NCBI RefSeq assembly: GCF_008831285.2
Contig: NC_045150.1
Span: 14,615,868 to 14,679,867 of the forward strand
Reading direction: 5' to 3'
DNA from: Nymphaea colorata
Lineage: Eukaryota > Streptophyta > Magnoliopsida > Nymphaeales > Nymphaeaceae
DNA length: 64,000 nucleotides
The notes beneath the pieces were generated by a model. It was not told the origin of the DNA and searched no databases. It saw only the letters and a program-made list of their open reading frames with translations. A program made the position numbers and the translations under genes. Shown here piece by piece: positions 38,201-49,839 of this stretch. Every line of letters begins with the position of its first letter. The first letter of the stretch is position 1.

Positions 38201-39240
38201 AGTACATTTCTTCATCTCAAAGAGCATCCGCAAGAAAACATCTAATATGATTTTCAGAAGTGGACCAATTATGAGATTCAATATCTTGGCTCTTATAAAT
38301 TTCAATAAGATCCATTTGAAGTACGTTAATTCTGGTATCAACTTTCTTGGTTCTATACTTACCCCAATTACTTAGGCATGGTCGTACTCTATTCTGTTTT
38401 GCGAGAAGTTTAAGCACTGCACATCCTCTACACTCCACTCTCCATGCTCTTGTAATAATGACCTTACAACTGGGTTGACACTCTCAATAAAGGAACTATT
38501 TAAATCTTCGTCTTCTCTAGCATGCGGTTTTAAAGATATTTAATTTACAAGTAAAAGAGAAGTGCTGAGTGGTCTAAAGAACTTCTTGGTTCTACCAAAA
38601 GCTGCCCACAATTTTCAACTTGCTCAAAAATCTATCTAATTTGCTTTGAACCAGTGCTGTCGGGGTGCAGAGATTGGTTCAAGTGAATGCTCTGTTTCTG
38701 TCCACAATCTCTCTTAGTCAAACATCTTGAATGAATCCATTGAATGCTAAACAAGATTGTCTAGCTGGGACAGGCCCATTTTTCAGACTCCTTATAAGTT
38801 AAATTAAAATCTTTCATTATAATACTAACATTTGTTTATTGGCAATAATAATATTTAACATAACCAATTGGTCTTTGTGAATTCTAAAGTGAGGGTGAAG
38901 ATACACCCCTATTGTATCAAAGTTGAGATTAAAAGCTTTATGAATAAACAAACAATCCATCCAAAATTTATTAAATTTGCAACTAGTCAATCTAAAATCA
39001 GCATGTCTCTAACTACACACAATTATGGTCCCATTAAGACTCACATCAATATTAGATTGAAAAAAAACTCCTCGTAGTGATTGCAAAAGGATTTGAAGTT
39101 GTCCGCATTCAACATGATATCGAAACATGAAAATGATCCCAAGTTGATGAGATATCACCTAATTGCCAAAATCTTTCTAGGTTGTTAGAGTAGCAAGGCC
39201 TGTAACATTCCAACTATATACTTCATTTGATGGCAATTGG
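35290..39240 (-). pseudogene. LINE (L1-type) endonuclease-reverse transcriptase, copy 2
   Basis: This is the most complete LINE copy. Minus-strand order: a degenerate endonuclease start (YSWNVTGLATLT near 39230-39190, matching the usual WNvRGL opening), linker (38438-38217), an RT fragment with RMKKALKWVISNM and GGFLKDRNVHQC (37700-37550), motif A with DLSKAYD (near 37505-37465), then a palm stretch GMMINLEKSAF and YLGLPS (37100-36970), a zinc-binding tail and a possible RNase H-like end (35614-35423). The frameshift between STSL and motif A is identical to copy 1. No ORF1 and no obvious target duplication. Confidence 0.8.
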
Positions 39241-39840
39241 CAACTCATTTTAGGCTCCTTTTCCTACAGGAGAACATTCTCTTTGTTATGGAAATCCTCT
39301 GCTCCTTGGATATCCATGTCAGGATCATGTTGCGCCAACTTCCTTTCATTCAGGCCAGAACTTTATATAGCCTTAAAAAATGTTGTCCCACAACTCTATC
39401 TTGTGAAAAGTAACAAAATTGATCGAAACTTGTGTCCAGCTATCCAAGGGTCCTTTCAAGATTCAATTCCTACGATTACTCTGTTTGTTTTCTTGTTTAA
39501 TTGAGTTGAGGAGGACTGTTTGGTTAACTTGTGAAATGTGTTGGGGTCTGCTAAACAGGTGAAACTACCGACAAGCGTTCACATCCTGCAATCAAACCTG
39601 GTTGAAATGTTTTGGAAAACTTCCGCCTGTATAACAAGACAAAAAATTTAGAAAAGAAAGTTGGCCGTATGTCCAACTATTTCTTCTCAAATCCCATCAT
39701 AAAACCTATATACTTAAATCTATGAGAGAATAGGCTGGCAGGCAGTTGTTTCGTGTTATCGAAGCAGCAACTTCATGTGCTATAAAAAGAAGACATTGAT
39801 ACATCAATATATAGAGAGTTTCTCATGCAGCTTTACATAT
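39241..39840. other. Intergenic, no gene seen
   Basis: It lies between the LINE and the protease remnant. A 73-codon plus-strand ORF at 39283-39504 has no recognisable motif. Confidence 0.6.
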
Positions 39841-40238
39841 AGTTTGAAGGTGCACAGACGGCAACATGGTTGGATATGGTGGATCAATCATGATAGACTC
39901 GGGTACCACGCTGACTATCTTGCCAAAGATGTGTATGATCAAGTGGCAAACACGGTGGCTACTGTCACAAACCATAAACGCTTCTGTCAACCTAACCAAG
40001 ATTATTTGTGTTATAATGTAGAGAATAAATGTGAACCATGTTAAGGATTGCTGGAAATGTCCTTTCAATCCACCAACACAGACTTGAAGCAGCCACCTTC
40101 AAATATCATTGGATGTATAGAAGTATGACAGCTAGCTTAGCCATTTTCGGGAATCTTTTCCAGCAGAACATGCGTGTGAAATATGATTTGGGGAAGGGGC
40201 CGCTTTCTTTTGCACCAATTGAATGTACTCAGGGCTAA
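39840..40238 (+). pseudogene. Plant A1 aspartic protease (nepenthesin-like), C-terminal fragment
   Basis: Only the second half of a pepsin-family protease remains. GGSIMIDSGTTLTILPK holds the second catalytic Asp (codon 39896-39898). A one-base shift leads into VYDQVANTVATV and DYLCYNVE. A second shift leads to a TDLKQPPSN patch. After a third comes IFGNLFQQNMRVKYDL and LSFAPIEC with a TAA at 40236-40238, exactly where plant nepenthesin-type proteases end (IIGNxxQQN, YDL, LSFxPxxC). The N-terminal half, signal peptide and first DTGS site are missing. It is the only clear trace of an ordinary host gene here. It may be a decayed local gene or a captured fragment. Confidence 0.85.
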
Positions 40239-40242
40239 AGGT

Positions 40243-40245
<3 letters not shown>

Positions 40246-40296
<51 letters not shown>

Positions 40297-40297
40297 G
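40246..40297. repeat. (CA)n(TA)n microsatellite
   Basis: A CA run followed by a TA run directly after the protease stop codon. Confidence 0.95.
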
Positions 40298-40499
40298 TCT
40301 TTTGTGATGATCTACGTGGTTCTCTGTACTAGCCTACAATTGGCAGCATTGGACGCTGCTTATGTTTTATGTCCTGATTGTCATGTGGTTGATGGTGTTA
40401 TTTTTTCATGTTGAATAAATATATGTATCTTGTTTTAAAGATATTTTCCCCTTCGTTTAAGTTTAAAGCTTAACTTAGATGTGTCTGAGTGAGTATGAA

Positions 40500-41015
40500 C
40501 ACTAACTATGGCTTTAACTCGACAGTCGCTAATACTGACAATTCTGTTGCTAATAAGTAATCACGACGGTCAAAACTCCACCAACACAAGTCCCATTGCC
40601 CAAACGATTACCGATGAAAATGGCCATCATGTCTTAGTTGGGTTTGTTGCGACATTAGTTGCTTTAAATTAGCATAATGGCCATGCAATGTGCCTACACC
40701 TTATTGTAACTTTGACGATGGAATTTTCAGTCCCTTAACACAATGTGTTTTGTGACGGTTATATAAGTCGCTTAACATCACAAAGTTTTTAAACTTTGCA
40801 ACTAATAGTGCTAACCCTCCATCAACAATGATGGATATTGTAGCTTGCACAGTGTACTGGCTAGCGACATATTTTTGAGTCCCTTACACATGTTTGGAAT
40901 GGATTTAGTACACAGCGACATATTCTTGAGTCGCTGACAAATGTATGGGATGGATTTAGTACACAGCGACATATTTTCAAGTTGCTGACACATGTTTGGA
41001 ACAGATTTTGGGATC
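40500..41015. repeat. CACTA-like subterminal region with 51-bp tandem repeat
   Basis: Three units starting 'agcgacatattyttgagt' lie at 40863, 40914 and 40965. Upstream are 'gtcgctaatactgacaatt' and 'gttgctaataag'. Short GCGAC/GTCGC words in both orientations are typical of CACTA subterminal regions, but no CACTA terminus is present, so the class is inferred. The 51-bp period equals 17 codons and produces a spurious repetitive minus-strand ORF. Confidence 0.5.
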
Positions 41016-41065
41016 ACTGAAGAATATTAAACGAGTGCATGTGTAGCTAAAATTCGGAACATATA

Positions 41066-41070
41066 GTACC
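41066..41070. other. Target site duplication, left (GTACC)
   Basis: GTACC immediately precedes the left LTR and is repeated at 43096-43100 after the right LTR. Confidence 0.95.
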
Positions 41071-41778
41071 TGTCACGGGACGAGTTTCTCCAGCCCGCGC
41101 GGCGCCGAAGGCGTTCCCCAAAGCCTTCGGCCAGCCGTCTCTCTCTTAAGCTAGCGGAAGCATTCATCTTTTCTTCAGGACTGTGGACTAGACAAGGAGT
41201 GCTATGCACTCGGCACACCATCACCCAGGTTTATCCCATTGTCGACCATCGGCAAGCCGTGGCCATGAGGCCCTGTCAGAACTTCGCCATTCCTCCAAGT
41301 GCCTATCTACATCCAAACGAAATCTAGGTGGGGGTAGACTTCCCTTGGGAGGAAGTCCCGAGCCGAAGCCAGTTGACGACTATATGTCATTAAGTAAGGC
41401 GGTCGACCATCGCCCTACTCGACGATGAGCATTCACTTGCTCACCCCCGCGTGACTGTACGCGGTTGTGGAACGCAGCGTATGCGCCCACTGGGGGAATT
41501 GCCCCTAACCCACGCGCACCCCCTTGTGTATCCAAACACTACGCGTGGGGAACCCACTGGATTCCCCAACGACGGACTTACACTTCCAAAGGGATTGCTG
41601 ATCTTGATGCATTTAAACGCCTTGTCACTGCACCACCGCGCTGCACATTCCACGTGCATTGCTTTCTGCTTGACTCGGTGACCGATTGATCCCACATGCC
41701 TTCCACTTATGCCTAAGCTGGCCAAGCAGCATCACCTTTTACTCGCTTGGCCGGGCCAGGCACAGTCGACCGGCAACA
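41071..41778 (-). repeat. 3' LTR of the non-coding LTR element
   Basis: On the plus strand it begins TGTCAC and ends CCGGCAACA. In element orientation it is TGTTGCCGG…GTGACA, with intact TG…CA ends. Confidence 0.95.
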
Positions 41779-41795
41779 CTCTCCCACCGCCAAAA
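41779..41795 (-). other. Polypurine tract
   Basis: On the minus strand 'ggcggtgggagag' runs up to the 3' LTR. It is short and slightly interrupted, but correctly placed. Confidence 0.75.
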
Positions 41796-42370
41796 TCGTC
41801 ACTGACCTCAGTGACTTTGCCCTGAGCGATAGAAGTTCAGTTACCATTCCCTTGATTTCTTTTGAACTGAGCCTTCATCCGTTCGTCTGGTTGACGCACC
41901 CGTCACGTCGTGGCTAGTTGCCTTATCGGGTGTTTTGCCTCTAGTCCATTCCTTAGCATCATCCCACTTTTCTATCACTATATGCACTTTTCCTTAGTAA
42001 AGTTCGGAACATATCCGACGACCACTAAGTTTCAAACTTCCAAGCTGTGTTGCCAACCCGTGCACATGCTCCTTCCTCGAGACATGTCAACACTAAGGGC
42101 ACTTGCCCTTCTGGACAATCCTTTTCCACGTCGGGTCTCACCCTATCTGTCTCAGTGAGCGGCTCTCTTGGCCCTTCTGCTCCTGACGCCCAGACACCAT
42201 CTTCGGAACGTGTGATCTCCATCTGGCCAACACCAACGCGGTCACCTGAACCAGTGTCCGACGAACATGCCCGAACCCTTAGGGCACCAAACAAGCCAAC
42301 GTTTTTCTTTGAACCACTTGTTTGTTATCATCGTAGCGTTCTCATCTTTCAAGTTCCCTTCGAGAAATCA

Positions 42371-42387
42371 TCTGCTCTGATACCACT
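42371..42387 (-). other. Primer-binding site, initiator Met tRNA
   Basis: The minus strand reads AGTGGTATCAGAGCAGA directly after the 5' LTR end (…GTGACA). It contains the TGGTATCAGAGC core. Confidence 0.95.
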
Positions 42388-43095
42388 TGTCACAGGCCGA
42401 GTTTCTCCAGCCCGCGCGGCACCGAAGCCGTTCCCCAAAGCCTTCGGCCAGCCGTCTCTCTCTTAAGCTAGCGGAAGCATTCATCTTTTCTTCGGGACTA
42501 TGGACTAGACAAGGAGTGCTAAGCACTCGGCACACCATCACCCAGGTTTATCCCATTGTCGACCATCGGCAAGCCGTGGCCATGAGGCCCTGTCAGAACT
42601 TCGCCATTCCTCCAAGTGCCTATCTACATCCAAACGAAATCTTGGTGGGGGTAGACTTCCCTTGGGAGGAAGTCACGAGCCGAAGCCAGTTGACGACTAT
42701 ATGTCATTAAGTAAGGCGGTCGACCATCGCCCTACTCGACGATGAGCATTCACTTGCTCACCCCCGCGTGACTCTACGTGGTTGTGGAACGCAGCGTATG
42801 CGCCCACTGGAGGAATTGCCCCTAACCCATGCGCACCCCCTTGTGTATCCAAACACTACGCGTGGGGAAGCCACTGGATTCCCCAATGATGGACTTACAC
42901 TTCCAAAGGGACTGCTGATCTTGATGCATTTAAACGCCTTGTCACTGCACCACCGCGCTGCACATTCCACGTGCATTGCTTTCTGCTTGACTCGGCGACC
43001 GATTGATCCCACATGCCTTCCAATTATGCCTAAGCTGGCCAAGCAGCATCACCTTTTACTGGCTTGGCCGGGCCAGACACAGTCGACCGGCAATA
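42388..43095 (-). repeat. 5' LTR of the non-coding LTR element
   Basis: 708 bp, aligned without gaps to the other LTR. Its outer terminal base pair has mutated: the plus strand ends CAATA where the partner has CAACA, so in element orientation TG has become TA. Confidence 0.95.
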
Positions 43096-43100
43096 GTACC
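43096..43100. other. Target site duplication, right (GTACC)
   Basis: An exact match to 41066-41070. Confidence 0.95.
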
Positions 43101-43900
43101 TGCTCAGCGTTTAATTCATTAGAACATTAATTTTTTGTTAATTGAAATGCAGTTACATTTCTTGAAATAAGAATATGGTGCTTTTATGTATTTTTTTTTT
43201 AAGAAGCAGAATATTATACTTAACAAGTTCCATCTAAGAGAATTGAAAAGTCTCAGCGCAGGTTACACAAAAGGCTATACCTCCAGAAAGTTGTAAGCTT
43301 CAATAGTCTTATATGTACTCTTTTTCATAAGGTCAAACAAAGAGATCATTGTACTCCGAGAAGAGTAGCATAACTGGTCGAGTTAAGAGTTTGGTGAGAG
43401 TCAGGTAGTCAGTTCCAATACCATGAGCATTATTCTCATGAACCATAAAGGTTGGCAGGAGCTACTCCAAACTGAAGGGAGTGCCAGTAAATTCACCTGG
43501 TTTTGATGTTTCTCTAGACCCTGGGGTAAAGGGGACGAGTAGAGCTTCTGCCCCTCATGGATGCAGGTGGCAGGTTCACTCCCGCTCACCCATAACAAAG
43601 AAGGGTTTTCTCCACAAGCAAAAGGTCCACTAAAATGTCATGCATTTGAGAACAGTGTCTATAAAAGTTGGCCTGAATTAATTTAAGTCAATTTGAATTG
43701 TTTGGCAAACCTGTTGTTGCCCCGTGTTGTTATTTAATTATCTTTAAATACTTTTAAGATTTTTCCTTTTCTATTTTTCACTTGTTTTTTTAAATGTAGT
43801 ATACTGATTTATCTTACCAACAGCTTGCAGGTTGTTTCGCTTTGGGTTTGGGTTCTGATTTCGATTGTTATAAACATTTATTAGAAACGAATGGTCTATA
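43101..43900. other. Intergenic, no gene seen
   Basis: 43390-43610 is less AT-rich and includes 'caggttcactcccgctc', faintly like a SINE promoter box, but no A box or tail supports that. The rest is AT-rich. Confidence 0.5.
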
Positions 43901-46457
43901 GAATGGATTCATTTTCACTATTACCCAAATAAATATATATTGTTGAAGGTTCCACACTGCATTCAATCATCAAACAAGTAATATACTTAATTTGCTTTTT
44001 ATTTTAAATGTGCATTTGTCAGTGTGAATTCAAATTTTATTTTAAAATTTTATACGAACCCAATTTTGATTGTCAGGACCATGAAATGCATGGAAGTATA
44101 AAAAATTGAGATTGGGGCTAGAGCCTTTGGTGGAGTCATACGTGGGCTGGTGTAGGCAGTTGCCCAAATGGTCCTATCAAATTTCTTTGTTTTCATTTTT
44201 ATGTAAGCTTTCAACTACTTGCATCTTTATATACACCAGTGACCCTATAGGTATGAGATTCTTTAAATTAGCGCCCCTAAGTCCAACATTCCTAACTCTA
44301 GCTGCCACTAACCATGGTTGGAGGTGGAACTAGCTAGATGATAAAATAATGAAGTTTCTGATAATTGATTGTACTAAGTTTTTTCTTAATCATGTAATAA
44401 ATATGTTACCAATTGGCAGCTTCCCCATTGACCGTCAGTGTCGAAAACTCAAGCAGCATCGATTGAAGAATCAACAAGCGACATCCCATGACAATGCTGG
44501 TGGCTAAAGTTCAGTTTCTCCTCCTCCACCACCCTTCTCTCCTCATTCTTCTTGACTTTTATTTGAATCCCTTGAATATTCAGGAATGACCTGGCCAATC
44601 TAGTTTTCAGTCGACCTGATCGGATCATATGAAAATGCCATCAAAGGATCTGTAATGGCCCACCAAGCAGGAAAGTTGCCATGATCTTTGAGAAAATTGA
44701 TTTCTCACTACATGGATAAGCTTGCCCTAACCCGTCAACTTGTAACCTCAACCTCATCTTGAGTGGCAGTACCCAAATTTTTTGACTGAACATCGCTTGA
44801 GTCACCGACCTGAGTTTGACAGTACCCATGTGGGCACTATGAAGTGACTAGGACTGAGTCCAGCTTTATCACAATATAATTTTGACTAACTGGTGTGGGT
44901 AAATATGGTGCACACTGACCCACCCTTAGCTCTGCTACTGCCCTTCTTACAACACAGTCCCCTCACAAAATGTTACAATGTCAGCTGGTGTCTAGAAATT
45001 AATGACATAGACAGTGGATTAAATTATTTATTTAATTACCTACTTAACATTTCAATAAGGCGAGGGTTTCCCTCGGCAGTTTCCAAGCAAAAAATTACCT
45101 ACTTGATATCACAAGCAGTGGCTGCCGGATGGGCATGCAGACCAATTACATTATTATACTTGAACATATATGTTAGGTACGGGAAAACTATATATGTTAC
45201 ACTTATAACATGATAATTCGATTGCAAGATAAACTAAGCAAGGTTATCATTTGAGAGCAATGTGTTATACTAGTGCAACTAGGGTGGAAGCGCTATGCCA
45301 GTTGATGGACATTTGGCTCTAATCACATGGGCATGGGCATTATGGGAAGCCGGGTTTCAGTTTTCACTCAAATTGAAACTTGAAACTGGTTATGTTTACA
45401 CCCCTATGTATAAAAAAATGTACATAATAAGTAAAAAATAAAAATAATTTTTTAGAAGGATAAAAAGGGTTTATGAAAAAGCAAAAATTCCCAAAATATA
45501 CAATTATTTACCAAAAAAGTCAAAAATACCCCAACTCCTTTCTTGTTTTTCCTTTGGTATACATTTGCGTGTACAATGCATGTAACTCGATATTAATATA
45601 TGTTATTTTATGTTCCCAAGAAAGAGATCAGGATGGGCATTTTCCCACATAAAAGGCATATGAGAAACATCAAATGGTAATTGGTGGGTCCTGTTTGGCC
45701 ATATACATGTAAAAACAGTATGGCTGGACCATTGACGCGGGGCGCAGCCTGGTTTCTTGGATTGCTATTTTGACAAGTAATGACAGGTCGAACACAACGA
45801 GGAGCCACTCATTTATTTCCATTATTTGGTTTGACAAGTAGCGATTGGCCGAACACAACGAGCAGCCACTCATTTATTTTCTACATTTAGTTTTCCAAAG
45901 AAAGACCAGCCTGATCCGTTTGGTGTCCTTTGACCGGACCGGGCACAAGCCCTGCACTAACAACACGAACCAATATCACTGGACAAGGTAGGGGTGTAAA
46001 AAAGGAGGCCCAGGCTATCGCCAAAAAGAACTCATGGGTGGCTGACCGACACACTCTCTCTCTCTCTCGCTCTCTTTTGTGTGCCTGTGAATATATATAT
46101 TTATACATATAAGATGATAGAAAAACATACCACTTAGGTAAGGGATGGAAGCCAGGCCTATTAAATATCTTTTTTCGTAATTTAGCAGTATCTTCAAATA
46201 GGTGATAAACATACATTAAGTTAGTTATTTTTTATTTTATTAATATACCATAATAATTAAGAAAGAGATGGCTCTTATCACATTAAAATTTTAATAGTAG
46301 AAAAAAACACTTCTTTTTATGAAAGTAATTTGAACTTGAAGATTATTTAGATTAAATTAGTGTTTATAATGAACAAATTAGGAGATTCACATTTTGTTCA
46401 AAACACTTTTTAACACAAATATAAGAGGTCTGTTGGTTTTTGTTTGTGACCGAAGTA

Positions 46458-46489
<32 letters not shown>

Positions 46490-47170
46490 TTCAATGACAT
46501 TGCTATTTCTTTTATAAGGACCGTGGTGTAGGTACTGTGAATAGCATTAAAATAGGGAAGGGGAAGTTGGTCGATCAAACCAAGGCATCTTTCAGATGTG
46601 GTTTCATTAGCATATCAGTCTTCTATATGCTTTTGTGGTGATGCTGATCTGTGTTGAAGTCGATGATATATGTGAGAGACTTCCTACATAAAAAAGGACC
46701 AAAAGTTGTGGAAACTCATTCTTATGCTTGAAGAGTCATATTTAGCACTTGTTGGACATAATAAAAAGACGGTCAATTGCCTCTGATGTAACAGATTTTG
46801 ATTTTTCTTGTTGTGATGGTATTCATAATTCATGTTCTTCCATAGCCACCATATTGCCATGGGAACACAATCTTCCAACTTCATATAAGTATTTTGATTC
46901 GAGCCTTTTTATTCCACCTCATGTCTGCGTCTCTTTCACCAAGTCCGAAACTGTAATATCAACGATGATAGAACTGTCATATCATGTAAACTAATGGTTC
47001 CTATTCAACAGGGTGGTTCCTCTCTTTTTTGAATTGTCTACCTCCGAAAGTGAAAATGTGGTGGAAGAAAGAAACAAAGAAACAGCTCCATGCCATTTGA
47101 GTTCTCTTGCATGTGTAGAATAGAGAGAGAGGGGGACAGAGAAAGAGATGGGTATTACATGTTTTATTCT
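43900..47170. repeat. Mosaic, rearranged copy of the composite unit
   Basis: 44340-44410 resembles 6110-6200. 44430-44530 resembles 24075-24180 and 8640-8730. 44600-44820 resembles 6977-7190. 45250-45360 matches 17595-17705. 46130-47160 follows 3795-5380 and includes one minisatellite unit and one GA-tailed module. Pieces that are 2-4 kb apart in copy 1 are adjacent or reordered here. An aged hAT-like MITE spans about 44763-44940. No gene was seen. Confidence 0.7.
46985..47155. repeat. GA-tailed module, mosaic copy
   Basis: It opens 'ctattcaacagggtggttcc' and ends in a short GAGAGAGG tract near 47120. Confidence 0.65.
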
Positions 47171-47823
47171 TAGAGAGAGATGAGCTTACGGGTGCCCCCA
47201 AATAATTTTATAGGAAATAAGTAGTTTTATGGGAAATGAAACATGAATTAAACAATTCTCCAACCTGTTAAGCCCAACGAAAAAAGACACAAAAATACAA
47301 TTGGCCTCATAGATGGCTCATTTTTTGAAATTATTGGGTTGTATTGATATGGTAGAAACTTTTGGTAAAATGGATTTAGGTTAAGGATTCATGACTTACC
47401 CATTGAGTGACTTTGCCACTAGATATTTCCAAAATGAGTACTACCATGTCTGGATTCAATAGATATGTTGTTTTTTCAGGCTTCCTTATCCTTTTAAGGC
47501 AAGGTCTATGGTAAAGAAAATCCAATGCCTTTTTGGTACACTTTTTGAAATTGTAAACAAAAGCAAGACCTAGAAATGAAATGTTTTTTCTTTCTTTGTC
47601 CATCCTTTTCTCACTTTTCTCCTTTCCCTTTCCATTCTAGCCATCATCCAAAGCATTTGGATGATGAATTTTTGCCAAACAAACATATTTGCAAAAATGT
47701 GGACTAATGTGTGGGCCTCTTTAAGTTCAAATTTGGATGATGAACTTTTGCCAACCAAACATGTCAGTTATAATTCAAATTTGATAATAAAATATTCAAG
47801 GCATGACATGATGGGTAGCTAAG
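47171..47823. other. Intergenic, no gene seen
   Basis: AT-rich sequence between the mosaic unit copy and the truncated end of the minus-strand copia element. 'gatgatgaatttttgccaaa' recurs about 75 bp apart (47660 and 47736), a small local duplication. Confidence 0.6.
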
Positions 47824-49271
47824 TCACTGGTGCCAAAGTCCCCCCTCTCGATTGATTTGGGGAGTCAAGACACATTCATTAATTTTCAGTACATATAGCC
47901 CGTTTTCTTGAGTTTCCACACCAATCTTCCACTTTGATATAGGGTCCTGCAATACATTGTTAGTGGGGGAGAAAATAACTTGGCAATTTAAATCTTTAAC
48001 AATTTTTGAAACGGACAACAAGTTACTTGAGAGATCAGGCACATAAAGCACTTTAGATTTAACACCATTTCTATGAAAATCTAACTCTTCTCCTTGAACA
48101 AGCATTGAGGAGCCATTCGCAGTAACATGATTTTTTTTTCTAGGCAATGAAGAATAATTACTAAGGTTATGGCAGTTCATAGACATATGATCACTAGCTC
48201 TAGAATCGATTATCCAATAATCAGACTTGAGGGAAATAAGAGCATTACCGGTAACACTTGTTGATGTTGCAGTAGCATTTTTCTGCTCTTTACCATGATG
48301 ATCCTTGACATTTTTAAGTAGTTCACTTATTTTTTCCAGCAGCTGAGCAAGATCCAAAGTATCCAAAGTTTTGGCTGTAACTTTGGCTACGGCAGTGGTG
48401 CTTTCTTTTTCTTTTTTTATTTTTATTTTTTGGCCTCATGGTGGTTGGTTTTTCATGGAGGAACCAACACCTTTCCTTTTTACAATGAGAACATAATCGT
48501 CGTGGACAGTTCATCCACTTGTTTTCACTGTTTTTATCAACTCCATAGAAAGCAACCTATTCTACATTACCAGAGTTGTCCTTTGGAGGATCAAAATTTT
48601 GAAGCATTACCTTTTTTCTAGATTCATCTCTTATAAGAATAGAACAAACTCGTGGGAAGAGAACGAAGTTCCAGGGACATTAAAATCTGGCTTCGGATGG
48701 GTTCATACTCTGGGCCAAGAGTCACAAGAAGTACAAAAAATTTCTGTTGTTCACGTTTTTTTTCTCTGGATCAAAGAGTAGCAGACATATCCATAAGATA
48801 GTCAAGTTCATCCCACATACCTTGTATGTTGCCTAGGAGATTGCTGAAATTTTTGTTTTGCTTCTTAAGATCCCAAATGACTTGAGAGAGTTGATACGTA
48901 TGAGCAATGTCATTTTTCTCACTATATGGTTCCTTCACCTTCCTCCAAATTTGGTAAGCAGTTTCTGCGAAGTAAAATCCTTGAGTGACCTTAGGCACCA
49001 TAGAGTTAATCAACCAAGACATTATGAGATGATTGGTGGATCGCCATTCTCTGTAAGTTGGATCTGTTTCAGCAGGTTTTGGAAGATCTTCAGTAACAAA
49101 ATTCAGCTTGCTTGTGCCACTCAAATAGAGCATCACAAATTTGGACCAAGCTAAATAGTTGCTGCCAATTAAAAGTACAGAAGTAATTTTGTTTGCAGGG
49201 CTTGGTTGCTCCTGCACGATAATTTCTTCCACCACTTTGCTTGTGGTTCCAAAGCTTGAGTCTTCTGTCAT
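47824..49271 (-). pseudogene. Ty1/copia gag-protease, truncated at pre-integrase
   Basis: The minus-strand gag begins at 49269-49271 (MTEDSSFGTT), about 60 bp after the PBS, and runs about 165 codons with the usual copia gag pattern (LLIGSNYLAWSKFVMLYLSG, then WDELDYL). A degraded zinc knuckle (CSHCKKERCWFLHEKP) lies near 48490. The protease has IIDSRASDHM, so the active-site loop DSGA has become DSRA. Pre-integrase is reached (ENGLYVL) but the element stops at GLWHQ near 47830. Integrase, RT, RNase H and the second LTR are absent. Frames shift at least once between gag and protease. Confidence 0.88.
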
Positions 49272-49331
49272 GATGAAATGAGCAAGATCAAGCACCAGGA
49301 GATAAGTAAAATGTGCCAAGAATGAAAGTCA

Positions 49332-49343
49332 ATGCTCTGATAC
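49332..49343 (-). other. Copia primer-binding site (one base off consensus)
   Basis: The minus strand reads AAGGTATCAGAGCATTG next to the LTR. The conserved core GGTATCAGAGC is intact, and the first T of the usual TGG is A. Confidence 0.85.
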
Positions 49344-49345
49344 CT

Positions 49346-49696
49346 TGTTGAAATGGGATAAAGAAAGAGAACCAAGAAACGAACACTGATTTTTATGTGG
49401 TTCGGTCCATAGACTTACATCCACGATGAATGCTAAAGGAGTTGCTCCTTTGATTTTCCCTGTTTCCTTATTTTCTTTCTTTGCTTTACAAGTATATATA
49501 CGATACATGAGGAAAGCAAAAGACAATGCATACGATCATTGGTACACTTTACATACAAAACACAAAATTATCGAGGAAAGAATGTCAGTAACGTATATTG
49601 CAGCAATTTTTCCAATGTTCAAATCGATTTCAATAAGGCAAGAATGAGAATGATCCACTGAGCATGCTGCGCTAGATGTAACACCCACTTTCAACA
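49346..49696 (-). repeat. Copia 5' LTR, 351 bp
   Basis: In element orientation it starts TGTTGAAAG and ends ATTTCAACA, a matched short inverted terminus with TG…CA ends. It contains the 'ccgaaccacat' stretch common in copia LTR ends. The partner LTR has been lost. Confidence 0.85.
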
Positions 49697-49839
49697 TCAT
49701 GAAATTCATAATTCCTCTTCTGATGTAACAGATTTCGACCTTTCTTTATCTGTTTCCCTCTTTCTCTCTCACAATCTGTCGACCCTTCTTTATCTATCAA
49801 TCTCGCTTTGTCACTTTTACCTTCTCCTCCTCCTTCTTG

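Larger units (their letters stand above)
41071..43095 (-). mobile_element. Complete non-coding LTR retrotransposon, 2,025 bp
   Basis: Two 708-bp LTRs enclose 609 bp of internal sequence, with GTACC on both sides. The PBS lies next to the right LTR in reverse orientation and a purine-rich tract next to the left LTR, so the element runs on the minus strand. It is markedly more GC-rich than its surroundings. There is no gag or pol and the ORFs are short and overlapping, so it must have used proteins supplied in trans. It is bigger than classical TRIMs and far smaller than LARDs. The LTRs differ at about 22 of 708 positions by hand alignment, with no indels. Confidence 0.95.

Noticed and set aside
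40811-41017. Repetitive minus-strand protein
   Set aside because: An artefact of a 51-bp tandem repeat divisible by three.
41441-43130. Multiple 75-139-codon ORFs on both strands
   Set aside because: They lie in the GC-rich LTRs and interior of the non-coding retrotransposon, overlap in several frames, and show no conserved motif.
43390-43610. Possible SINE
   Set aside because: Only one weak promoter-box-like word; no A box, tail or target duplication.
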